Part shown: piece after piece, positions 54,386 through 62,302 of the stretch
Layout of the letters: the number at the start of each line of letters is the position of its first letter
How positions within the stretch are numbered: position 1 is the first letter of the stretch
The notes under the pieces: generated by a model
What the model was told of the DNA's origin: nothing
What the model saw: only the letters and a program-made list of their open reading frames with translations
The model's database searches: none
Position numbers and translations under genes: made by a program
Assembly (NCBI GenBank): GCA_017469685.1
Contig: JAFUFW010000026.1
Coordinates: forward strand, 29,260-93,259
DNA from: Bacteroidaceae bacterium
Lineage (GTDB): Bacteria > Bacteroidota > Bacteroidia > Bacteroidales > Bacteroidaceae
Direction of reading: 5' to 3'
Length of the DNA stretch: 64,000 nucleotides

Positions 54386-54844
54386 TTATATGTGTATGTC
54401 ATAAGTGCGAACAGGAATTTCTATAGCCATATCCTCGGATTGGCCTTCCTCGCTAAAACGACCATTGAACCCCATGTTAACTCTGATTGTATTATTGTCT
54501 AACCACCGATAGAACGGGCTGGTAGGATAGACTGCTCCTACGTATGGTTCTGCTAAAAAAGGATAAACAGAAATGACCGATTGAGAATCACAATTGTATG
54601 TATATCCTTCAGTCCAACTTACAGCAAGCCTAATTCTCGGAACACCCTCAATTATATACTCTTTGCTACCTTCAAATATTTTACCAGCATCAAAAGACCT
54701 GGTTTTTCTTACAGAGGATTTAGTTTCAAATTCTAAACCATCAAATAATTCATCCGTGTCGTTAGATGAACAACTTATGAATGTATTTGGAGCCAAAATA
54801 AAGGCAGTCAACAGCCAAAAATAATGTAGAAAGGTTTTTTCCAT
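54386..54844 (-). CDS. Small lipoprotein, type A (cassette copy 1)
   Basis: A 152-residue lipoprotein (Cys25 in FISC), leader with EFET (38-41) and RKTR (46-49). The body carries VSWTEGY and further beta segments (NTIRVNMGFNGRF). It matches the type-A protein at 51438 by position and motif. It follows the transglutaminase-like gene by 21 bases. Function unknown. Confidence 0.65.
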   Translation of the reverse strand: MEKTFLHYFWLLTAFILAPNTFISCSSNDTDELFDGLEFETKSSVRKTRSFDAGKIFEGSKEYIIEGVPRIRLAVSWTEGYTYNCDSQSVISVYPFLAEPYVGAVYPTSPFYRWLDNNTIRVNMGFNGRFSEEGQSEDMAIEIPVRTYDIHI

Positions 54845-54865
54845 TGTCTTGATATTTTTGAATGA

Positions 54866-56449
54866 TTAAAATTGCATGAAACAACCTTCACCTGTAATGC
54901 TGTCGGTTACAAGGTATCCCAACGGGCGGTCTGTCTGGTCATCAGTAAAGATCGTCCAGCAGGGAAGGTGAAGCTCGAGTAGATGGAAAACAGGTTTGAA
55001 AGTGCTGCGAAGACTCTCGTCAAACAGACGGTATTCGTTAGTCGATGCGTTGTAGCCCCAGAGTTTAGCCATACCTGTATATGGATGCCAATTGTTTGTA
55101 TTATCCCAATAGTAGGTGGTCATCTTCCTCGACACCCTAGTTTCGTCATCCTTGCAGGCATAGACCATCTTGAAGAGTACGGTGTCTCCCGTGAGGTCGT
55201 ATGGACGGATTCGCTGTTGAACGTCAGAAATAGCATCATCCCCTACAAGGGTAAAGGGAGTGCCAAAGGTTGTGATGCTGTCGCCACGCAGATAGCCGAG
55301 ACGATAGAACTGTCGTATGGTAGCATCCTTGAAATAGACGCTATCGCCCTTTGCAAAGCCTTCACGGACAGGCAACCACTTCCACTTATAGAATCGGCAG
55401 AGGAAGAACAGATGCTCTGAGCGCAAACTGTCAGGTATGGGCTGTGAGATGTCGAAGGTCTTGCAGAACAACGAGGTCACATCCCCACGTGTAATAGGAA
55501 ACGCAAGACTTTTTAATAGGTGCGACTGTCGATGCCTGCTCTCTTCCATTAGATGTGTAAGCACGGGATTGGGTTCATAGTCCAACGTCCATACCCGCCA
55601 GCATGCCATAGTGTCTTTGGGGGCGCCCATCAGCATAAGGGTGTCGCCCAGCGTTACACGGAAAGCGTGCTTATTAGTGCCCACCTCAGGAATAAGGACT
55701 GACGAGTGAGACACTTCAGTGAACCGCCAGTTGATATGCATCTGTGTGCATGGGATTCCGCATGCGCGCAAAGCTAATGTTGTATAATGGGCTGCATTCG
55801 AGCAATTCACCCAATGCAGACGTTCCATATCGAGAGGCGTAATAAGTTCTCGGCAAAAAGCACCAGTACTGCCACCATACTCTACACGTCGACGCAACAC
55901 CCGCATCACATACTCCACAACATCTTGAAGGTTCATAGGGTCTGCAACGCTGTCTTCAATCGTGGGTTCTATAGCATGCTTGAAGTAGCTTCGCCAATCA
56001 CTCAAAGTTTCATCTCCATTGCGATATGGAAGAACATACCTGCAGAACTGATCAAACGTTAGATTCCTTGCCCACGGTTTTTTCCAAGAGTCAAAAGCCT
56101 CTTCTATATTCTCTATGAGGAAAGAATCCGTCAAAACATCTATGTCCCAAACAGGCTTGCCAACCTCAACTTGATAACCAATGCTGTCAAGATAATGTTT
56201 GAACACAGAGTCGGCTTTCTCTTGATGTACGAACAAAACCCCATTGATATCAGCGGGAATAGTGCGTCTTATGCCATAGTGATAGCCAGCAGAAGCCCGC
56301 AGGAACTCTGCTGCGCGAAGTTTTAATGAATCACCCAGCTCCTCATAGTATGCAACAACCTTTCGGAAAGCGCCGTCGCGCTCCGATTGTTGAGAGCACG
56401 ACATCAGTGCTACCGCAAAGAAGATAAATATGTAAAAATAGCGTTTCAT
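54866..56449 (-). CDS. Transglutaminase-like lipoprotein
   Basis: A 527-residue lipoprotein (Cys18 in LMSC). The central region (about 195-265) has a transglutaminase/papain-like core: NCSNAAHYTTLALRACGIPC with Cys216 as the likely nucleophile, and His248 in EVSHSSVLIPEVG as partner. A helical N-terminal part (AFRKVVAYYEELGDSLKLRAAEFLRA) and a C-terminal beta domain surround it. Bacterial proteins of this fold may act as proteases, amidases or cross-linkers. Lying directly before the two lipoprotein cassettes, it could process them, but that is only inference. Confidence 0.7.
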   Translation of the reverse strand: MKRYFYIFIFFAVALMSCSQQSERDGAFRKVVAYYEELGDSLKLRAAEFLRASAGYHYGIRRTIPADINGVLFVHQEKADSVFKHYLDSIGYQVEVGKPVWDIDVLTDSFLIENIEEAFDSWKKPWARNLTFDQFCRYVLPYRNGDETLSDWRSYFKHAIEPTIEDSVADPMNLQDVVEYVMRVLRRRVEYGGSTGAFCRELITPLDMERLHWVNCSNAAHYTTLALRACGIPCTQMHINWRFTEVSHSSVLIPEVGTNKHAFRVTLGDTLMLMGAPKDTMACWRVWTLDYEPNPVLTHLMEESRHRQSHLLKSLAFPITRGDVTSLFCKTFDISQPIPDSLRSEHLFFLCRFYKWKWLPVREGFAKGDSVYFKDATIRQFYRLGYLRGDSITTFGTPFTLVGDDAISDVQQRIRPYDLTGDTVLFKMVYACKDDETRVSRKMTTYYWDNTNNWHPYTGMAKLWGYNASTNEYRLFDESLRSTFKPVFHLLELHLPCWTIFTDDQTDRPLGYLVTDSITGEGCFMQF

Positions 56450-56502
56450 TGTTGTTGCTCAGAATCTGAGGAAAACTCGATGAAATGGGCGTTTTTTAAA
56501 GG

Positions 56503-56859
56503 TTAGAGGCTGATTGTACCCTCGAAAGTCTGGCTTCCGCGGACGACACGGATTGTGTAGGTACCAGAGAGGGTTGCAGGCAGGTTGATGTCGCCTTCTA
56601 TATATACATAGGTAGAGAAGACGATCGTGCCATCCTCATCCAAGAGCTGGATGGTGGAACCGAGGGTGTTATCTCCTGCCGTCAATGTATAACCATCAAG
56701 ATATAAGATGGGGCTGACAATAGGCGCGCGTACACCACCCCCCTCTGTAGGTTGCGTTTTAATTGGGTTCAAAGGAATAATGACTCCTTCGGTCGGATCT
56801 GCCGACATGGCAGTGGCAACAAACAAAGTTGCCATGAGTGCATAGATTTTCTTTCTCAT
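56503..56859 (-). CDS. Secreted DUF3244-type protein
   Basis: A 118-residue protein with signal peptide (1-19, AMSAD). After a Pro/Thr linker and GGGVRAP, the remainder is one Ig-like beta domain (LDGYTLTAGDNTLGSTIQLLDEDGTIVFSTYVYIEGDINLPATLSGTYTIRVVRGSQTFEGTISL) of the DUF3244 type. These small proteins are common in Bacteroidota and often lie beside TPR/HTH sensor genes, as here. It has its own promoter. Confidence 0.78.
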   Translation of the reverse strand: MRKKIYALMATLFVATAMSADPTEGVIIPLNPIKTQPTEGGGVRAPIVSPILYLDGYTLTAGDNTLGSTIQLLDEDGTIVFSTYVYIEGDINLPATLSGTYTIRVVRGSQTFEGTISL

Positions 56860-56885
56860 TTTTGAGAATTTTGAATTAAGCGCCG

Positions 56886-56916
56886 CAAAGGTACACCTTT
56901 CTCAAGATGCCAACAA
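56886..56916 (-). promoter_or_regulatory. Promoter of the DUF3244 gene
   Basis: CAAAGGTA (56886-56893) gives TACCTTTG on the minus strand; CAA at 56914-56916 gives TTG exactly 20 bases further upstream. Confidence 0.75.
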
Positions 56917-57006
56917 CTCTTTCTATGAGAAAAAACACATCAAAAAAACATCAAATTTGGATAAACTTGCACAGCTCAGAACGTTACGTTGCCAAAAATA
57001 CAAATG

Positions 57007-58794
57007 TCACGCCGGCGATTCTATTTCAATTAAGCATCTATTCAAGTTGCGAGCACTCGTTAAATTGAACAAATCTCTGGCAATTGCCGTACGTGCATTT
57101 GTTATGGAGCCAGGATTCGCACCTGTCAAGGTCGCTATTTCTGTATTATCAAAGCCTAAATAAGATAAGATGCAAACTTTTGTTTTCAGATCACTCAGTT
57201 TATGTTTCTGCAGAAAAAGGAAGAATTGAGGGTGAGCAGCCGTTAAGACTTCTTTCATGCCAGCCCATTCCTTTTGTGTCGCTGCACGTGACCTTGTTCC
57301 CAACGATTCCTTCTCCTTGGTTATATAGGGGTTAGCTACATCGTGGAACTTTTGAATAATTTCGGCTTCACTCAATTGTTGATGAATCTTGATGTCCCCC
57401 GACGCTCCCAGTTGATTCTGGAGTACAGCTACCACCTCCTCTAATTGTTGAACCTCCTGGTCTTTTTCGTCCAAAAGTTTCTTCGTCACTTCCTTTTTGG
57501 ATAGAGCTTGACGTAAGAGTTGTGATACTCTTTTGGCCTCAAACAACTCATCCACTGATTTCTTGTATAGGTTCAAAAATTTCCGTCTTTCGCTTCTCTT
57601 CTTGTAGAGAAGCCAAACAACTAATATGGCTGCAGCAAGAGCCAGTGGCACAAGGAATACCAAAGTTAGCCATAATTGTAACTTGCGCTTTTGTGCAATT
57701 CGTTCCTGACGACTATAGTCATACATTCCCGCTGATTGGGCTATAGCAGTTGTTCTAGTATTAGACAAGTACGATGCAAGGGCTTGTTCATATACAAGTG
57801 TGTACTTTAGTATTGAATCAGTACGGGCCTGATATTGAAATAGAAACAATAGGCCATGACAGGCATCAATTAGGCAGTCTTCATATGGAAGAAGCCTTCT
57901 GAATTGATTCTCTGCTGAATCCAATAAACCTATTCCGGCAAAGTAACGCCCTTTGTCATAATAATATCTCTCTTGTCCAAGAGTTATATTGCCATTATTA
58001 TCAAATAAGCCAGATTTCTGCTCAAATAATTTCATCATCTCACCTGCAGACAGAAATTCATTGTTGTCCAGTGAGAGTCGGATAGCCATTAGACTACATT
58101 GAGACATTTCTCCGTCTAACCCATTCGTCATGCAGAACTGCTTTACCTTCTCAATGTTTGCAAATATGGAAATGGTGTCACCAAGAGAAAGATAGGCATC
58201 ATTCATTTTAAGGAGGCCTTTTATATAATTCAACGTATCGCCAGCTTGTAATGCATATTTACAATAATAATCCCTTGCATGTAATTCTCTTTCAGGCATA
58301 TACTGCCGAAAATAAACGTCTGCCATCTGCCCATACACCCTGAATAGCGTTGCATAGTCGCAGTCGGCGGCGGTGGTGTCGGCGGCAGCGATGGCATCCT
58401 CCCATGTGAGGAGGGCGATGGGTGCTTCGTGTAGGTCGCGGTAGGTGCAGCCGAGGAGGTAGCGGGCCTTGAGCTGTTGGTTGCTGGAGCAGTGGCGGTC
58501 GTAGTAGCGTACGACTTCACGAAGGACTGAGTCTGTGGTGAATGGGATAAGGAGCTTGTTCTGCGCTTCGGCACGCAGCAGTTCATAGCGCATACAGACA
58601 CTCTTGCGCTGACTATGGAGGTCGACAGAGTCGATAGAGTTGAGCAGGGCATAGGCTGAGTCGGGGTAGGTAGCCATCAGAGAGTCCGCCTGTTCCAGCA
58701 ACGCACGATATTGTCTCCCTCCAGTGCATCCGAAGAAACAAACTCCAAGAAAGACCGGACTCAGGATATGTGTTAGCAGATAATGATTTTTCAT
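57007..58794 (-). CDS. TPR / transmembrane / coiled-coil / HTH regulator
   Basis: A 595-residue membrane regulator. The N-terminal hydrophobic leader ends in FFGC (possible lipid Cys23). Residues about 30-350 form TPR-like helices on the periplasmic side (AYALLNSIDSVDLHSQRKSVCMRYELLRAEAQNK). One transmembrane helix (about 376-398, LTLVFLVPLALAAAILVVWLLY) leads to a coiled coil (400-470) and a C-terminal helix-turn-helix (about 530-580, LSDLKTKVCILSYLGFDNTEIATLTGANPGSITNARTAIARDLF). Such proteins are thought to sense periplasmic signals and act directly on DNA. It lies upstream of the DUF3244 gene and the lipoprotein cassettes, which are candidate targets. Confidence 0.82.
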   Translation of the reverse strand: MKNHYLLTHILSPVFLGVCFFGCTGGRQYRALLEQADSLMATYPDSAYALLNSIDSVDLHSQRKSVCMRYELLRAEAQNKLLIPFTTDSVLREVVRYYDRHCSSNQQLKARYLLGCTYRDLHEAPIALLTWEDAIAAADTTAADCDYATLFRVYGQMADVYFRQYMPERELHARDYYCKYALQAGDTLNYIKGLLKMNDAYLSLGDTISIFANIEKVKQFCMTNGLDGEMSQCSLMAIRLSLDNNEFLSAGEMMKLFEQKSGLFDNNGNITLGQERYYYDKGRYFAGIGLLDSAENQFRRLLPYEDCLIDACHGLLFLFQYQARTDSILKYTLVYEQALASYLSNTRTTAIAQSAGMYDYSRQERIAQKRKLQLWLTLVFLVPLALAAAILVVWLLYKKRSERRKFLNLYKKSVDELFEAKRVSQLLRQALSKKEVTKKLLDEKDQEVQQLEEVVAVLQNQLGASGDIKIHQQLSEAEIIQKFHDVANPYITKEKESLGTRSRAATQKEWAGMKEVLTAAHPQFFLFLQKHKLSDLKTKVCILSYLGFDNTEIATLTGANPGSITNARTAIARDLFNLTSARNLNRCLIEIESPA

Positions 58795-58817
58795 ATGTTA
58801 TAGTATGTTTTCCGCAG

Positions 58818-58825
58818 CAAAGATA
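58818..58825 (-). promoter_or_regulatory. -7 element of the TPR/HTH regulator gene
   Basis: CAAAGATA is TATCTTTG on the minus strand, 24 bases before the start codon. A -33 element is not clear. Confidence 0.5.
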
Positions 58826-58846
58826 GTAAAAGATTAGGATTAGGGA

Positions 58847-58897
58847 TTCTTCCGCCTCGTTTTTTTCTCGAAGCAGGGTCATGGCGCAGCGAAAGGA
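58847..58897. repeat. 51-base dispersed repeat, copy 2
   Basis: Differs from 47515-47565 at one position. It lies upstream of the regulator, so the two copies flank the AT-rich accessory locus in the same orientation. Confidence 0.85.
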
Positions 58898-58953
58898 TAC
58901 TTGATTATCCCGCCACCTACAGTGTTGTGTTTTTGAGAAACAGTTGTTTCTGT

Positions 58954-61695
58954 TCAGAAAAAAACTCGGAACATGAAGCGGACACCATTTTTGTGGGTGC
59001 CGGGGTTGTCGTGGTAGGTGAGGCGTCGGACGTACTCTATGTGGAGTATCTTGAAGATATTGTGAACGCCTACTCGCAGCTCGACGTAAGGGGTGTGCTT
59101 GTCCATGACGACGGTGTTGTTCTCGTAGAACACGGAGCCGTCGTCGGCTGTGCGGAAGTGGCCTGGGAAGTAGAAGAGGTCACTGTCGGTGTAGCCGCTG
59201 GCGGCGGGGTTGTTCTTGTCGGTGAGCGTTCCCCAGAGTGCGTTGATGCCAATGTATTCGCGCCAGTGGAGCTTCTTGAGCAGGGGCACGCGGTTGAATA
59301 TCTTGCCGCACATATCCCACGACCACATGAGCTGTACGTAGCGGTCGTTGAGGAACTCGAGGCTGTTGATGAGCGAGAAGGTGTTGTCCTGCAGGACGAA
59401 GCTCTGGTTGACGGCGGGGTGTATGAGCAGGGGGAAGGGCACTTTGTTCCATTGTATGCCTGCGCGCACGTCGAAGTCGGTGTAGCCCCAGCCTGCGGGT
59501 ACGTAGAAGCGCTTGTAGATGCCGGCTTCGGAGACGTTGTAATTGTAGTCGCCTCCGAGGAAGTCTTTGAGGCCGAGAGTGTGGCTGATGGTAAAGATGG
59601 GCGCGTCCTTGTTGATCTTCACGCGGCGCTGCTTGGTGTTGATGTAGGTGGCGCCGGGCTCGAATGATACGTTGGCGTAGAACTCTGAGGTGTTGATGCC
59701 CTTGATGCTATTGGCGAGGGTGTTCTCGAGGCTTAGGCTGCGCATGTCGCGCGAGGCCGTGACGGCATCGTCGGTGCCGAGGCGCTGGTAGAAGAGCTTG
59801 TCGACGGGTCGCTGCTGGGTGCGGGTGTATTTGAGTTGCATCTTGGCTCCGTTGTACCATTCGCGGTCCCACATGGCTTTCCATTCGCGGATGAGGGAGT
59901 ACTGGTCGACGGCGGAGGTGTGGAAGGCCATGAACATATTGTCCTTGTCGGTGGGCACGAACTTGTCGAAGGGCGTGGTGACGTCGCGACGGTAGGAGAA
60001 GTGGATGTTGTTGCGCGGGAATTCGCGTGCCAGATAAGCCTTCTTGTTGAAGGAATAGACGACCTCTCCCCAGCCGTAGAGCTTGCGGGACTGTGTGCCG
60101 TAGGCGGCATAGCCTGAGAAGAACCAGTGGGGGTTGAAGTGGGCAGTGGTGAAGCCTGAGAGGCGGAAACGCCAGCGGTCGTAGTCGTTGTAGGAGACGA
60201 TGGTGTTGATGGGCCCGAAGTCGAATTTGTTGGTGGCTGTGCTGTCGGATGTCTCTACGTAGTTCTCGATGAGGGCCTTGGCCACTACCATGACGGGTTT
60301 GAAGTACTTCAGCTCGGTGAGTTTCTTGAGCAGCCCGCCTATCTGGCTCTCGCTCTCGGTGAGTTCTGTTTTGCGGTACTGTGCCCAGTACTGGTCGTCG
60401 GTGTGCATTGTGGCATCAGGCTCGGTGTACGTAGTGCCTTTGATGTGCTTGAAGACGGTGGGTGGTATGGGGTCGAAGGTGTAGTCGAAGTTGCGCACGG
60501 TGCGCTGCACGAGGAGCTTATGCAGCCAGCTGGTGACCATTAGGCTGACGAGCATGTCGTTGTTGACGCAGACGCGCTCGCCGGTTGGCAGGTCCTCGTA
60601 GTACTGGTCTATGCGTATGTCCTCGATGAAGTTGACGTTCGACTGCTTTGGGAAATGCATCTCGGCGGTCTTAACCTGGTAGGTGGAGTCGAGCATGACG
60701 TAGATGAGTCCGTTGAAGGCAATGTCCTGCTGGTTGTTGGGCGTGAAGCCGAGCACTACGACGCTGTCGTGTGGCAGTCCGCTCTGATGGGCTTCTTCGC
60801 GGCTGACGTAAAAATCGAGAGGGTTGTACTCTTTGATGGCCTTGTCCTCAGCCGAGGAATTGCGGAAGAAGAGTGTGTCCTGGATGTAGTAGCGGTAGAA
60901 GCTGATGGCGGAGTTGGCTATGGGGCTCTTGATGTGGAACTGCAGCAGGCGGCATTCCTCGTCGTAGATGTTGACGTCGGTGAAGCAGTCCTTGAGCACG
61001 GTGGTGAGTATCTCTCCGGTGTTTATGAGTTCGTTGATGCCTCGGCTGGACTTGGCCTTGATGAGCTCTTTCTCGCTCTTGGGCGAGCGGCGGTAGAAGG
61101 TGTGTGAGAGCTGTTCGTCGACGGTCAGGGGCAGTATGAGGTTGCCTGTCTTGGGGTGCCGCTCGACGTGTTTCTTGAGGAATGCCCATGCTTTGGCCTC
61201 GTCCATCTCGAAGATTTTGTCGGTAACTTCGTTGACGGAGCCTGTCATCTTCTCGTAGGTGGTGTAAGCGAAGAAGTCCTTAGCGTGAAGGTCGTTGTTT
61301 TTCTTGTGTGCAATGACTTTCCGCATGAGGTCCACGGCGGGATTGTTCTTCCTACTGTAGCGGGTGCGCTTGGTGGACACGGTGACTTCCTTGAGGTTTG
61401 AGCCTTCAGGCTTGAGCCGAATTTTAAGGTCCTTGTTCTTGCCGAAGGCTGCGAGCCGCACCACTTGACGCTCGTATCCCATGGTGCTCACCGTGAGTTC
61501 GTGCCATGTGGAGTCCTCTTTTATGATGAAACGCCCTTCCTCGTCGGTCATCTCGCCATAGTTCTTGCCGTCGTAGTACACGTTGACGTACTCCAGAGGC
61601 TTGCGCGTCTTGGAGTCGACGACGATGCCCATGACCTGCGCCGCGAGGTCGGCGGCGAGAGCGAGCGTGCAGAGCGTGAAAAAGAGTCTTTTCAT
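58954..61695 (-). CDS. DUF5686 / carboxypeptidase-regulatory-like outer-membrane protein
   Basis: A 913-residue protein with signal peptide (1-19). Residues about 22-95 are a CarboxypepD_reg-like beta domain (GIVVDSKTRKPLEYVNVYYDGKNYGEMTDEEGRFIIK), and the remainder is the DUF5686 region with many amphipathic strands (KYFRSGFTTAHFNPHWFFSGYAAYG types) ending in VRFMFRVFF, the terminal Phe of an outer-membrane barrel. Proteins of this kind are conserved in Bacteroidota; no defined function is established to my knowledge. It appears monocistronic with a promoter directly upstream. Confidence 0.88.
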   Translation of the reverse strand: MKRLFFTLCTLALAADLAAQVMGIVVDSKTRKPLEYVNVYYDGKNYGEMTDEEGRFIIKEDSTWHELTVSTMGYERQVVRLAAFGKNKDLKIRLKPEGSNLKEVTVSTKRTRYSRKNNPAVDLMRKVIAHKKNNDLHAKDFFAYTTYEKMTGSVNEVTDKIFEMDEAKAWAFLKKHVERHPKTGNLILPLTVDEQLSHTFYRRSPKSEKELIKAKSSRGINELINTGEILTTVLKDCFTDVNIYDEECRLLQFHIKSPIANSAISFYRYYIQDTLFFRNSSAEDKAIKEYNPLDFYVSREEAHQSGLPHDSVVVLGFTPNNQQDIAFNGLIYVMLDSTYQVKTAEMHFPKQSNVNFIEDIRIDQYYEDLPTGERVCVNNDMLVSLMVTSWLHKLLVQRTVRNFDYTFDPIPPTVFKHIKGTTYTEPDATMHTDDQYWAQYRKTELTESESQIGGLLKKLTELKYFKPVMVVAKALIENYVETSDSTATNKFDFGPINTIVSYNDYDRWRFRLSGFTTAHFNPHWFFSGYAAYGTQSRKLYGWGEVVYSFNKKAYLAREFPRNNIHFSYRRDVTTPFDKFVPTDKDNMFMAFHTSAVDQYSLIREWKAMWDREWYNGAKMQLKYTRTQQRPVDKLFYQRLGTDDAVTASRDMRSLSLENTLANSIKGINTSEFYANVSFEPGATYINTKQRRVKINKDAPIFTISHTLGLKDFLGGDYNYNVSEAGIYKRFYVPAGWGYTDFDVRAGIQWNKVPFPLLIHPAVNQSFVLQDNTFSLINSLEFLNDRYVQLMWSWDMCGKIFNRVPLLKKLHWREYIGINALWGTLTDKNNPAASGYTDSDLFYFPGHFRTADDGSVFYENNTVVMDKHTPYVELRVGVHNIFKILHIEYVRRLTYHDNPGTHKNGVRFMFRVFF

Positions 61696-61718
61696 AGGTT
61701 GTCGTTGAAAAACGGCGG

Positions 61719-61726
61719 CAAAAGTA
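61719..61726 (-). promoter_or_regulatory. -7 element of the DUF5686 gene
   Basis: CAAAAGTA is TACTTTTG on the minus strand, matching TAnnTTTG, 24 bases before the start codon. Confidence 0.6.
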
Positions 61727-61918
61727 CATAAAATAGTGCGAGTGAGCGAACTTTCGGGTTAGTTTAACGAATTTTAGTTTGACAGTAAAGACTTTTTGGC
61801 GAATGAGACGATGTTTGAAAACAATGAGACATTGTAACAAAAAGCGTGCGCATGTAATGGCGACCTTTGCAGCGCCAACCAGGTGAAACGGTAATTCATA
61901 ATCCATACGTCATAGTTT

Positions 61919-62290
61919 TTGAATTCAGAAGTGAAAGAGTTAACGGTGAAAAGCAAGAATATCTCGATGCGCGAGAAGGTAGGCTACTCGCTTGGCGACG
62001 TAGCTGCCAATCTGGTGTTTCAGATGATGATGATATTCCAGCTGAAGTTCTACACTGACATCTTTGGGCTCGACGGTGCCGTGGCCAGCTCCGTCCTGCT
62101 GATAGCCCGCGTGGTTGACGCCTTCGTCGACCCTGCCGTAGGCATCATCACCGACCGCACGAAAACCCGCTGGTTCCTGCTCCACCACGACAGCGTGCCC
62201 TCTGGCGGATGCACATGGCTACGCAGCCTCAAGATTGCCGAACTGACGTATGAGGCCGACGGCACACTTCATTTGACAGAACAACAATAA
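61919..62290 (+). pseudogene. Fusion of a truncated GPH sugar transporter and a glycosidase-like tail
   Basis: The 123-residue frame starts as a sugar/cation symporter of the GPH (MelB/XynT-like) family: SMREKVGYSLGDVAANLVFQMMMIFQLKFYTDIFGLDGA...VDAFVDPAVGIITDRTKTRW. These are only the first two helices of about twelve. After Trp85 the sequence switches to FLLHHDSVPSGGCTWLRSLKIAELTYEADGTLHLTEQQ, which does not fit a transporter but resembles the end of a secreted glycosidase. The switch near 62172 indicates a large in-frame deletion joining two genes. The product should not be functional. The GH5-GH43 gene follows after 12 bases. The identity of the tail is inference. Confidence 0.7.
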
Positions 62291-62302
62291 TACAGAATAA
62301 CA

